Assembly: GCA_030544215.1 (NCBI GenBank) | Contig: JARZZO010000001.1 | Location: 71,016,456-71,080,455, forward strand | Direction of reading: 5' to 3' | Origin: Zantedeschia hybrid cultivar | Lineage: Eukaryota > Streptophyta > Magnoliopsida > Alismatales > Araceae | Length of the DNA stretch: 64,000 nucleotides | In this document: positions 36,905 to 46,767 of the stretch, in pieces | Layout of the letters: each line of letters begins with the position of its first letter | How positions within the stretch are numbered: position 1 is the first letter of the stretch | Notes under the pieces: generated by a model | Seen by the model: the letters and a program-made list of their open reading frames with translations, nothing else | Databases searched by the model: none | What the model was told of the DNA's origin: nothing | Made by a program: the position numbers and the translations under genes

Positions 36905-37560
36905 TGTCTAGCAATATTCCTCAAAAGTCCGCAGGTAATCCTGATCCGAGGGTGGCTTCGGCCACGTATACCGGATCGGGAAGCGGCAAGGTATAAGCCC
37001 GCAGGTAACCCGTACCGATCGGGAAGCGGCACGGTATTTCAAAGTCCGCAGGTAATCCTGATCCGAGGGTGGCTTCGGCCACGTATACCGGATCGGGAAG
37101 CGGCAAGGTATAAGCCCGCAGGTAACCCGTACCGATCGGGAAGCGGCACGGTATTTCAAAGTCCGCAGGTAATCCTGATCCGAGGGTGGCTTCGGCCACG
37201 TATACCGGATCGGGAAGCGGCAAGGTATGTTTAAGCCCGCAGATAACCTGTACCGATCGGGAGCGGCCTGATATTCTCTCAAGAGTCCGTGTAAACCGTA
37301 TCGGGAGTGGCTTCGGCCATGCAAACCGTATCGGGAGCGGCCTGATATTCTCTCAAGAGTCCGTGTAAACCGTATCGGGAGTGACTTCGGCCATACAAAC
37401 CGTACCGGGAGCGGCATGATTCTCTTAAAGTCCGCGAGTCCTTCGATCCGACGAATGACTTCGGCCATGTAATCCGGATCAGGACGCGGCAGGTTTTCTC
37501 TAAGTCTACATAAGACGAAGCGGGAGTGGCTTCGGCCACACGAACCGCATCTAGAGCAGC
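36905..37560. repeat. Tandem array with UUCG-capped hairpins in element A
   Basis: A 117-bp unit is repeated nearly three times (hairpins at 36952, 37069 and 37186), followed by shorter variants to 37560. Each unit holds GTGGC-TTCG-GCCAC or a variant. Seven such hairpins lie at 36952-36965, 37069-37082, 37186-37199, 37307-37320, 37381-37394, 37455-37468 and 37526-37539. Units also share CCGnATCGGGAGCGGC. Confidence 0.85.
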
Positions 37561-37810
37561 CGTATCTGCTGGCGATATTCTATCGACGCCCTATCCGAAC
37601 CTACATCGGGTCTCGGCTTCGCAAGCTATAGCGAACGACAGAAGGATCTCGGATTTCAGAAAGGCCAGATCCACTCGTCATGCAGAAAACAACAAGGTAA
37701 AGCCAAAAACGTTCCTTGTATTCACAAACGAAAGGAAGTACAAACTCGGCCAGATGCCTGGCCGAAGGCTTACAAAAAATGAAAAACAAAAACCGAGGGG
37801 AACCCTCGTA

Positions 37811-40416
37811 TCAGCCCTCGACGACCTCTTCCTCCTCCGCTTCGACTGCGCCTTGGCCGGGAGAGGGAGAGTCAACGATCTGCACCGCTTCAGAAGCGGC
37901 AGCCTCGGCGGGGGCCTCCTCGGCGGTCACGGCTTCATCTTCAGGAATTGGAGGCGAGGCCCTCTCGGCCATGAGATCCTTCCACCAGGATAGGAGCTCC
38001 CTGGCTTCCGCGTCCATCGGCAGGGTGACCCCGGTCAAATCGACGCTCGGGCAGGCCCTCTGGGCGACAGCCAGTCCGAGGTCGAAGACCGAAGAAGACG
38101 CGAGCAGCTGGACTCGGAGGATCTCTTCGGCGAAGTCACGGCCGGCTTTGTAATCGGCTACGGCCGAGTCTGCCACCTCTTCCAGTTCCTGCTTCAGAGC
38201 CGACACCTCCTCGGCGTGGCGGCGCTTCTCCGAAGCCCGCCGGGACTCCTTATCCTGGATCTGGGCCTTGAGAGCCCGGATCTCGGACTGAGCCGCGGCA
38301 AGCTCGCCTTCGGCCTTCTCCTTCTCCCGCTCGGCCATCACCTTGGCCTCGGCGGAAGCGCGGGCCTCTGCTGCCCTCTTCTCCAGCTGCGCCCGCGTCC
38401 GGGCGCTCGCGGTTGCGAGCCTATCAACCAGGGGCTCGATACCGGGCAGCACCGAAGGCCCCTCACCCGAATCGGCCGACTCCCCCTCGGCCTCCAGGAG
38501 CTTGAGTCGGAGCAGCTCCTGATGGTGCATCAGGACGCTACCCGTCATCGCAGCCTGCGGACCGAAAGCAAACAAAGGTCAGGAAATCAAAAGACAGTTA
38601 AGGAGAGCTAAGTCGGAGCACTTTCAGGCTTTTTACCTGGACCGCCAGCCGGGCACTCATCGCCGCCAGGTCGGTGATGGAGTGATCCTTCAGCTCTTCG
38701 TAAGCTGAAGGGAGAGTGAGGCTGCTGAGCAGACGGAGGCACGTCTGCGAGTCCTCCATGCTCTCGTCCTTATACACCCCTGGCTCGGGGTGCCACCATT
38801 CTCGTTGCGCCCGGGGCGCCTGCGACCCAGCGCCTCCGTCATCGGCCCCTGCCGATACGGCCGGAGGGGAGTCGCCCCTCGGCGCCTCGGGAGACGCCAG
38901 CCTTGCGGCCCTTCGGGTCACGGCGCTCCTCCTGATCAGCGGAGCCACCTCCGCCTCTTCGGCCTCCTCTACCCGGGGGCGCTTCGACTCTCGGCCGCCC
39001 CTTCGAGCGGCGAACTTTGTCTTCTGCTCCCTCTCGAGAGCAGCAGCGGCAGCGCGGCCCTCGGGACCCCGCCTCGGGTCCTCGGAGCTCCAGCACCTGG
39101 GCCGGACCTGCCTGCCGCTTGCGAGGCCGGTGCCCGGCCTGGACCGCGCTGGTCGGATATCAGGGCGAGGAAGGCATCGAGGTCGGCCATTGCTGCAAGA
39201 AAGAAGAGTATGTCAGAAGCAAAACGGCGAGCAAGTACAAAATCAAAGCCGACTTACCCTCGGCCGAAACTTCATCAGCATCCCCAGCCGGAAGAGCTTC
39301 GGCCGGAGGAGCGGCAGCCCTTCCTCCGCGGCCCTGCGGAGTCTCCCCGGGAGGAAGGTACGGGAAGGCCCGCACCGGATCGGACCGAGGATCCGGCCAT
39401 ACCCCAGCGTTCGCCAGCCGCTCCGGCGCGCTGAGGAGCCCCCAGACGTCGTATGGGGCCATGACCTGGACACGGCCTGCGAGAGTGCTCTGCACGGAGG
39501 TCAGGGCAGGAGGGTCCGAGAGGCCTGCGGCCAGCGGCGCCCATTCGGTGGGAAAGGGCCACACGCCCTTCTCGTTCTCCGGCAGAGAGATGAAGATGAA
39601 CTTCCTCTTCCAGCCGTGGATGGACGAGGGCTTTCCGGAGAAGATGCTTCGGCCGACCCGAGGGACGAAGCAGTACCACTCGGACTTCCCCTGTCTTTGG
39701 ATCTTAAAGAGATAGCGGAAGACATTGATGGAAGGGTTGATCTGTATACGAGCGAAAACGGCCAAGAAACCGTATACGGTACGCCAGGAATTGGGAAAAA
39801 GCTGAGACGGGGCTAGCCCGTAGAAGCAAAGAAGATTGATGACGAAGGTGGGAAGAGGAAGACGGAAGCCCGCCTCGAAGCTATCAATATAGATGGAGAA
39901 GGAGCCCGGACGAAGAGTGTTGGCCCTGGCGGCGGAGTCAGGCCGATGGGGGGTCGTCCAGGAAGGAAGCTGGAAGTAAGAAACAAGGTTCCTCACCTCT
40001 ACGTCCGAAAGGGCGCAGGATGCTTCCGAAGCCATGTCGGGACGACGGCGTCCCGAGGTAGAAGCCTGGCCTGGGTCCCGGACTTCCTGGGTAGCCTCGG
40101 CCCCGGTAGCCTCGGCCCTGGAAGCCTCGGCCCCGGAAGCCTCGACCTCGGAAACCTCGGCCCCGGAGACCTCGGCCCCGGAAGTCTCGGATCCCTCAGT
40201 CCCAGAGTTCTCAGGCTCATCAGACATTGCGGAAGCAAGGGAATCCGAGGTAAGGGGATCTGACAGAGAAGATTTTGGGGAGTGGGAAGGAGTATACTCC
40301 TCGTCCGAAGGAGTAATCTCACTGGAAGGACTCCGGACCATAAGGCTGCGAAGGGGAAGAGGAAGGCCAAAGCTTACTCGCAGGAAGGGGGAGGAAGTCT
40401 CTCCTGAACCGAGCAC
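37811..40416 (-). CDS. Antisense spliced gene of element A (plant gypsy-type 'Transposase_28'-like protein)
   Basis: Three exons on the strand opposite to gag: 40416-39258, 39192-38637 and 38554-37811. Introns of 65 and 82 bp are GT-AG (G|GTAAGT...TTGCAG and CAG|GTAAAA...CCGCAG). The second junction keeps phase exactly. Exon 1 encodes an acidic Ser/Glu/Ala-rich start, then a globular domain (FEAGFRLPLPTFVINLLCFY and later WYCFVPR). I associate that domain with Pfam 'putative gypsy type transposon' proteins. Exons 2-3 encode a basic segment, YEELKDHSITDLAAM, and a long Ala/Glu/Arg coiled coil (about 38500-38150). After the first junction the natural frame meets a stop at 38969, while another frame is open through exon 2, so an indel has probably broken this copy. 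Such antisense ORFs are known in Tat elements, and their role is unknown. Confidence 0.7.
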
Positions 40417-40610
40417 AGCTTCTCAGGCCACCCAGCTCCACCAGCGATGCGCTCTGAGGAATGGAGATCCTCCCACGGTGGCCGGCGAACTCGGACGAAG
40501 CCTTCAGGAAGCTGGCCTTTCGCCGGAGAAGGAAGGAGAACTCAGGTGGTCGCAGAGGAAGCGCAAGCGCAGCAGCAGGAAGAAGAACAGTGCTCCGTTG
40601 AGGGCTTGTA

Positions 40611-40618
40611 TTTATAAG
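40611..40618 (-). promoter_or_regulatory. TATA box of the antisense gene in element A
   Basis: TATAAATA on the minus strand about 195 bases before the ATG at 40416. It allows a leader of roughly 160 nt. It is independent of the LTR promoter. Confidence 0.6.
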
Positions 40619-40624
40619 CCCCAT

Positions 40625-41225
40625 CCCGCCGAAGCCAACGGCCGAGATTATCCCGCTCGTCCCCTCGTACCTCTCGGATGCCCACCACGTGCACCGTCCT
40701 TCGGCAATGATGACGGGCCGGCTCCGGGACTTGAAGCAGAGCGATCAACGGCCGAAAGCGCTCCGACCCTTCGGCTAATCACCCGGATGCCCGCCACGTG
40801 TCCCGATCCGCGTGCGGCGAAGGGAGCGGCGGCAATCCGAGTGGAGCCTCGGGCAGAGAGCCGAGGCGATCCGCGACCCACGACCCACAGGCGGTCAGGA
40901 TCCTTTTTGTGTTTTTGACGGAGCGGCCGGATGCGCGATGCGTGTCCTGTGCTTCCTCGCGAGGCGACGCGCCATCCCGTCCATTTAATGAAGCCTGACA
41001 CGAGTCAGAGGGCTCGGCCCTTCGGCTTCTGAGCTTTAAGCCTTCGTCGCCACTCCGAGCGAAGACGAAGCAACCGCGTAGCCCTCGGCCGACCGAGGGC
41101 ACCCTCTTCCCAGTGAAAAAAGAACAGAGCTTCGGGTAAGTCGCCTGTTACGCTGATTCTTCGCACAGCTTCGGGCTATACTCTCGCCATCTCAGAACTG
41201 AGGAAGACAAGAGTGGGGGGCTATG
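40625..41225. other. Element A 3' untranslated region and polypurine tract
   Basis: About 600 bp between the antisense promoter and the 3' LTR. Repeats of CTTCGG/CCGAAG are frequent. The polypurine tract is at about 41200-41219 (AGGAAGACAAGAGTGGGGGG). Confidence 0.6.
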
Positions 41226-42310
41226 TGATGAGGCAGAATCCGATTCGGCCCATTAAAGCAAGCCCAAACCCCTTTTCAGCCCAACAGCTGCAGTACCAGG
41301 CCCTCCGGGAGCCTCCGGCCCATCAGCGGCCCAGCAGCCTTCGGCCCATAAGCGGTACCGTCGCTCCCAGCCCAACAGGCTTCAGCCCGTCAGCGGCCCA
41401 CTAGCCTACGGCCCGGGAGCAGCGCGGCAGCCCAGGGCCCAACAGGCTTCGGCCCATCAGCGGCCCAACCCCCTTCGGTCCGGTAGCCGAATCCGGCCCA
41501 TTCCGGTGGCGGATCGGGCACTATGGCGGTTTATCAGTAAGCCCTCCTTTAGTCCTATATCGGCTGTCACCGTTAACCATCCGCTATCCTCTGCTATAAA
41601 TACCCCACTATTTATTGCCAAAGGTATGCGATGGATGCTTCCTCAAGCCTCCGAGACCCTTAAAGGACTACGGTCCATAAAGCATTAAAGCTACTCCCTT
41701 AGCCTTCTGAATCGAATCTTCTTCAGGAGCTAACTTGACCGTCGGAGGGGATTCCCCAGGGCCGAACCCGGGGACTCCTGCTGACCGGTTTTCTTCTTCT
41801 TTCCCTCATGCAGGAGCTCGGTTCGAATCTTCGCCGACCTTCCCGAGTCGGTATCGGCCGCCGACCTCGGATTCCTCTCTCTGGTCTCGACGCCGTACGC
41901 CGGCTGCCCCAAGACAGGAGACTCGGTCTCGCGCTGAAGGGGCTTTTGGGCTCACTATCCAAGAGCAAGCCTACTCCGAGTCACCTCCGGCCTCGGACTT
42001 TCGGCTTCGGCTTCGTCGCCTGTCGACAGCAGTCGGGAGAAGATTCATCCGCGCCGCTCCTTCGTCCGCCGAAGGAGCTTCGGCCCAAGACAGGAGACTC
42101 GGTCTCGCGCTGAAGGGGCTTTTGGGCTCACTATCCAAGAGCAAGCCCACTCCGAGTCACCTCCGGCCTCGGACTCCCGGTTCCGCCTCTGCATCCTTCG
42201 CCTTCCGGATCCCCGTCGGGCCCCTTCAAACACCGATCCGACCCAGCTCCGGATCCTCTTCTTCGGATTCCAGCTTCGGAATCCGGTCGTGATAGATCCA
42301 GTCTACATCA
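41226..42310 (+). repeat. 3' LTR of element A
   Basis: Same length as the 5' LTR and nearly identical. The internal 95-bp duplication is retained. Confidence 0.95.
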
Positions 42311-43848
42311 TCTGGCATGAAGAAGTTGCTCCTCCTTCCCTGCCAAAATTAAGATGGTGTCATCTCCATACTGAAGGTGGGTTTACTATTTGGTTCAACC
42401 TGAAAAACTAAATTGAACCAAACCAAAGTTTCGGTTTGGTTCGATTTGAAAGCTTGTTTGGTTTGGTTTAAATTCAAAACCTTCTAACTTGTGCAAATCG
42501 AACCAAACCGAAGAAACCAAAATATGTTACTTTTTAAATAAACTTTAACTTCTACTTCCTCCTTTCTACAACTCCTCAACTTGTGAGCACGTGAAGGCTT
42601 CTTCAAAGGTTGAACTATAAGGAGCTGAAAATTATTTAACTGGCCGGTCTGGGACTAAAGAAACACCCAGACTACACAAAAAGTGCATCTGACGCATTAT
42701 GCGGTCTGCTATTGCCAACTTTAGTTTGGCATCGGAGGATTTACAAAAGCCTTCCTAGAGACCTTTTATAAATAGGCTTGCCAGGTGCCACACTTTGCGT
42801 AACGGGCTGCCCGTAAGTTTGGACCTGGGCTCCTCAAACACTTTTAGTGCCTGGGAGTTTGGGCCAAGGCCTGCCCAATGAATTCTGGTGCGCCATTTTA
42901 GTGCCTTTAAATGGTTCAAACCGAACCAAACCGAACTAAACCAAATTTTTTTGGTTTGGTTCAGTTCGGTTTCTAAGAGAGACTCGGTTTGGTTCAGGTT
43001 GAATTTTTTTTTACAATAAACTAAACGAAACCGACCCGTAAACAGCTCTAAGGTGGGTAATCCTCCTCCCACCAACACAGGCCTGAAACCCCGAAATAAA
43101 TGACTCCTCCTTGGCCTTCATACACATCCTACTAAGCACCTAAGCCATAATCACAAATAACAACAGAGACATTGGGTCTCTCTGACAGAGCCCTCTGCTG
43201 CTATGGAAGAAAGGTGTAGGTTCTCCATTGACTAAAATTGCAAACGTGGCTGAAGTAATGCAATCTTTGATCCATCGAACCCTTTCCTCCCCAGAACCCA
43301 TTCCTACAAGGGTTTTAGAAGGCATCCCCAATTAACTATGTCATAAGCTTTTTCAAAGTCTAGCTTAAGAAGTAGACCCTTTTTTCCTTTGCAACTTCAT
43401 TCCATGTAAGCACTTATGGGTCACTAGGAAGCCTTTTTGAATTTGTCTGCCTTTAATGAAAGCTGACTGGTTATCACTGATCATCTTGTCCATCACCCTT
43501 TCCAGCCTGGAAGCAAGCATCTTGGTACTAATTTTGTAGAACCATTAAGGAGGCTAATAGGCCTAAAATCAGATGAAGAGTCAACTCCTGGCCTTTTGGG
43601 GATCAATACCACAAAGGTCTTATTGATACCCCTTAGGTGAGCTCTCTCCTATTGGAATGTCAACACTGCTTGCAGCAACAATTCATGCACAATATCCCAA
43701 TAGTGTTGGTAGAACAATGAAGGAAATCCATTCATGCCAGGAGCCTTGTCCTCCGACAAGGCAAAGGCAACACTCCTCATCTCCTCCAAGGTGGATGGGT
43801 TGCTTTGGCTAATGGCCAGAGAAAATGAAAACCGATTTACATTCATAC
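42311..43848 (-). pseudogene. LINE reverse transcriptase, middle part, interrupted by a hAT-like element
   Basis: Read leftward: LSEDKAPGMNGFPSLFYQH (RT start, about 43740), an IPKRPG/FRPISLLN-like block (about 43600-43540), FFHSSRGLCQRDPMSLLLF (about 43210-43150), then, across the hAT insertion, LQYGDDTILI (catalytic YxDD-type motif, 42370-42340). The chain then continues beyond element A at 34826. Some stops are present, so the LINE is inactive. Confidence 0.8.
42382..43049. mobile_element. hAT-like non-autonomous element, 668 bp
   Basis: An 8-bp duplication AAGGTGGG lies at 42374-42381 and 43050-43057. Its excision restores the LINE frame through the YGDD motif. Ends are related but offset: TTTACTATTTGGTTC at the left, and AGAGCTGTTTACGGGTCGGT inward from the right, so the left end seems to lack the first seven bases. 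GAACCAAACCGAA units recur in both orientations near the ends. No transposase. Confidence 0.75.
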
Positions 43849-43853
43849 ACATC

Positions 43854-46208
43854 TGTTGAAACCATTTTTTTCAAAAAAACAAAGAAGAAGAAAGCAAGCA
43901 AAAGGGAGGGGGAAAAGCCCCCCCCCCCACCGGTTCCAAGGGGGAAACCAGTGGGGGGGGAGGAGGATCCCTCCCTTCTCTCTCATTTTAAAATTCAAAG
44001 AAAGCGGGGGGGGATTAATTAGGATGGAGGGAGTTAATGGGAATCTTAACCCCATTCACACATGGGTTAAGAATTCCATGTGAACCCCATTTAATACTCA
44101 TCCTAAAACCCCCTTTCACATGGAGCCAAATCTGGACTTAGGGGGTTTAAACCCTTTTCACATTGGCCCACACCCCAAATCTGCCACCCAAGCTCATTAA
44201 TGAGCCTAAAAAAGGGGAAAAAGAATGAAGAAGTGGGGAGGGGAACCCCCCACCGGTTTCCCAAAACCGGTGGGGAGACCCCCCCACCGGTTCCCAACCG
44301 GTGGGAACCGGTGGGGGGGGTCCATCCGGTGGCACCCCCCTCCACCGGTTGGAACCGGTGGGGGTGCCAACCGGTCCCCCCTTCCCTCTCTCTCCCTTTC
44401 TCTCCTTTGCATGCTCTCCCTCTCATCTCTCTCTCCACCTATTGGCCAAAAAATATATATAAAAAAAAAAGAAGAGGGGAGGAGAGATGATGGAACCGGT
44501 GGGTACCCCCCACCTCAAGCATTCCGGTGGGTACCCCCACCGGTTAAGGCTTTGAAGCCTATAAATACCCCCCAAGGGGTAAGAAGAAGGCCATGCCCAT
44601 TTGGCCCAAAAATTCCTAGGGGAAACTCTGCCAGTTTGAAGACCAAATCCGGTGCTCTTGCCCGGGTTTGCTGCGATTTGGAGGCGATATTTTCTTGGAG
44701 GGCTCTCTTCCTAAGGTTTATTCCTAAGGGGAAGCTCTGCCAAATTTATGTTGTAAAATCACCGTTTTACAAGACGGGATTATGCCGAAATGATGAATGA
44801 AATGCCCATGTTGTTCTTTGAGCATATGTGTGTGCATGTGTGTTCATGGATCTACTATTTAAGTAACACTATGTTACTATATTTTCATATGTAAAATAAT
44901 TAGTTTTATAACTAATTAAAATATATAAAACATATAATTAAATATTCTAAAATATCATTGGCCTCATCCCATACATAACTAATCTTAGACTCATAATTAA
45001 AACTTAATAATGAAACATTGAGACATAAAATAATATACTTAAGTTAAAAATGACTTAAATACTTTACATACTTAATTAATTAATAAAATCTGCGAAAATC
45101 ATCTAAAATTAATATAAAAATCAGAAAAATTCTGTGAAAATCAGTAATACTCAGTAAAAATCAGAAAACAAAATCTGGAAATTACATAAATCCAAAATAT
45201 AACTTAAATATCCTTCATATACCTAATTAATTAATAAAAATCAGTAAAATTAATAAAAAAATCAGTAAAATTCAGTAAAAACCAGTAAAAAACAGAGAAC
45301 CAAATCTGAAAATATATAAAAATATGAAATGACTAAAATGCCCCTAGAGCTTAATACAAATTACAAAAATACCCTCATACATGTTAAAAATCTGTAAAAA
45401 TCACAGAAAATTCTTAAAAATATCAAAATCTCTCATATGTCCAAAATACCCTCCAAACCTTAATAAGATGGGTAAAATTACCAAAATACTCTCAATATGA
45501 TAAAAATAAATAAAAATCTCAGAAAAATATAAAAATAGACTTTAAGTCTAAAAATCCAATTTGGGCAAAATTACCAAAATACCCTTACAATCCAAACACA
45601 CTTGAAATAACTCTAAAATACCTCCTAAGGTTTTGAAACCTTCCTAAATCATTAAAACTCATTTCATACACTTAAATAACCATAATCTCCCTATACCCTC
45701 CAACTTGGCATAATTACAAAAATACCCCTATGGGTTTAAAATACTTGGAATCAATCCAGAATACTTGGAGTCAATCCAATATACTTGGAATTAATCCAGA
45801 TAGCTTGGAATCAATCCAGAATCATATAAACACATCCTAAACTTGGGTGAGGCCAAGAGTTTAACCTAAAATACATCTTCATATGCATGTGCTGCCTGTA
45901 GTAGTAGTAATGTTGCATTTTATAAGGGCATCATACGGACGGTTAATCAAGAGTTGCCGAGCAGTCGCTCAGCGTAATTAACACTGACCGAGGTCAGTGG
46001 AGAGAGGTCATATGCTCGAATCTTCGCTTGATTCGAAGTCCCGGATTCCCTGAGGGCTAATCCCAAGCTCTCATAGTCCGATAAAATATAAAACCGACCT
46101 ATAAATCCTTTAGATAAACAAAAAAAATGGATTTCCGAATAATCCAACATAGGATAGATGTGTCTAGGTCGGGTCCCGACGAAGGTTAGAAAAATCTTCG
46201 CGCAAACA
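43854..46208 (+). repeat. 5' LTR of element B
   Basis: The first part holds a dense cluster of ACCGGT palindromes (about 44244-44378 and 44495-44545), then TATAAATA at 44560-44567. About 1.1 kb of A-rich sequence with many short TCAGTAAAA and TTAATAAA repeats follows, then a GC-richer end. Confidence 0.95.
44560..44567 (+). promoter_or_regulatory. TATA box of element B 5' LTR
   Basis: TATAAATA just after the ACCGGT cluster. The 3' LTR copy is at 55270-55277. It probably directs genomic RNA synthesis. Confidence 0.7.
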
Positions 46209-46212
46209 GAGA

Positions 46213-46230
46213 TGGCACGCCCGGTGGGAC
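46213..46230 (+). other. Primer binding site of element B
   Basis: TGGCACGCCCGGTGGGAC, four bases after the LTR, starting with the TGG that pairs with a tRNA CCA end. It differs from element A's PBS. The tRNA is not identified. Confidence 0.7.
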
Positions 46231-46767
46231 CTCTCTTTCCCTTCATCTTTCCGTCCGGTGATGCCCTCACCACAACTCTACTACTAACTTTGTCATGTCT
46301 TATGTAGGTGATCGAGTTTCTGCTTAAAAGACGACGATGGCGGCAAGGGTCATGTATGACCCACTTATGGTGGCGACCCACGTACGGTGTGGATATCTGA
46401 CCACACCAACATGCTTTGGGGACTTCCCCGCAGTGATAGGATCTCCATACTTTTTGGGGGTCGTTCCGGCACCGGAGCCTGTTCCGGAAAAGAAGAAGAA
46501 GAGGTGCGCTTCTCGCGCCAGAACATGCAACAACGGCAGCCGATATGGGCGAGTGCTTGCCGTGAATACCATCAGCATCTCTCCAGCCTCCTCGTCCAAC
46601 GGGGGGCAAAAGCGGAAGGTTCTAACCGCAAGCCCGTCCAGGACGGGGAAAACTATATTAGTGGGGAACCTGCATATTCGTCTGGATGGCGGGCAACCCA
46701 TCATTCCTAAGATCCATCATATCCCGACAGTTTCTGTCCAGAATCGGTTCGGGATTCTATTGAAGGT

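Larger units (their letters stand above)
34827..42310 (+). mobile_element. Element A: complete non-autonomous Tat/Ogre-like LTR retrotransposon, 7484 bp
   Basis: Two 1085-bp LTRs (34827-35911 and 41226-42310) differ at only about ten or so positions by eye. They are flanked by the 5-bp duplication TCTGG (34822-34826 and 42311-42315). The PBS is at 35914-35931 and a polypurine tract ends just before the right LTR (GAGTGGGGGGCTATG). Inside are a truncated gag, a tandem-repeat array, and a spliced gene on the opposite strand. No protease, RT, RNase H or integrase is present. The antisense gene and PBS type place it near the Tat lineage of Ty3/gypsy elements, by recalled knowledge. It is inserted in a minus-strand LINE. 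Confidence 0.95.

Noticed and set aside
36908..37468. 186-residue minus-strand frame with repeated residues
   Set aside because: Translation of the 117-bp tandem array. The unit length is a multiple of three, so any stop-free frame stays open.
44225..44800. 191-residue plus-strand frame in element B LTRs
   Set aside because: Pro/Gly-rich translation of the ACCGGT cluster that also spans the TATA box. Not kept identically in the other LTR.
45947..46609. 220-residue minus-strand frame spanning the LTR end and PBS
   Set aside because: It crosses the LTR border of an integrated element and has no counterpart in the 3' LTR beyond the shared part.
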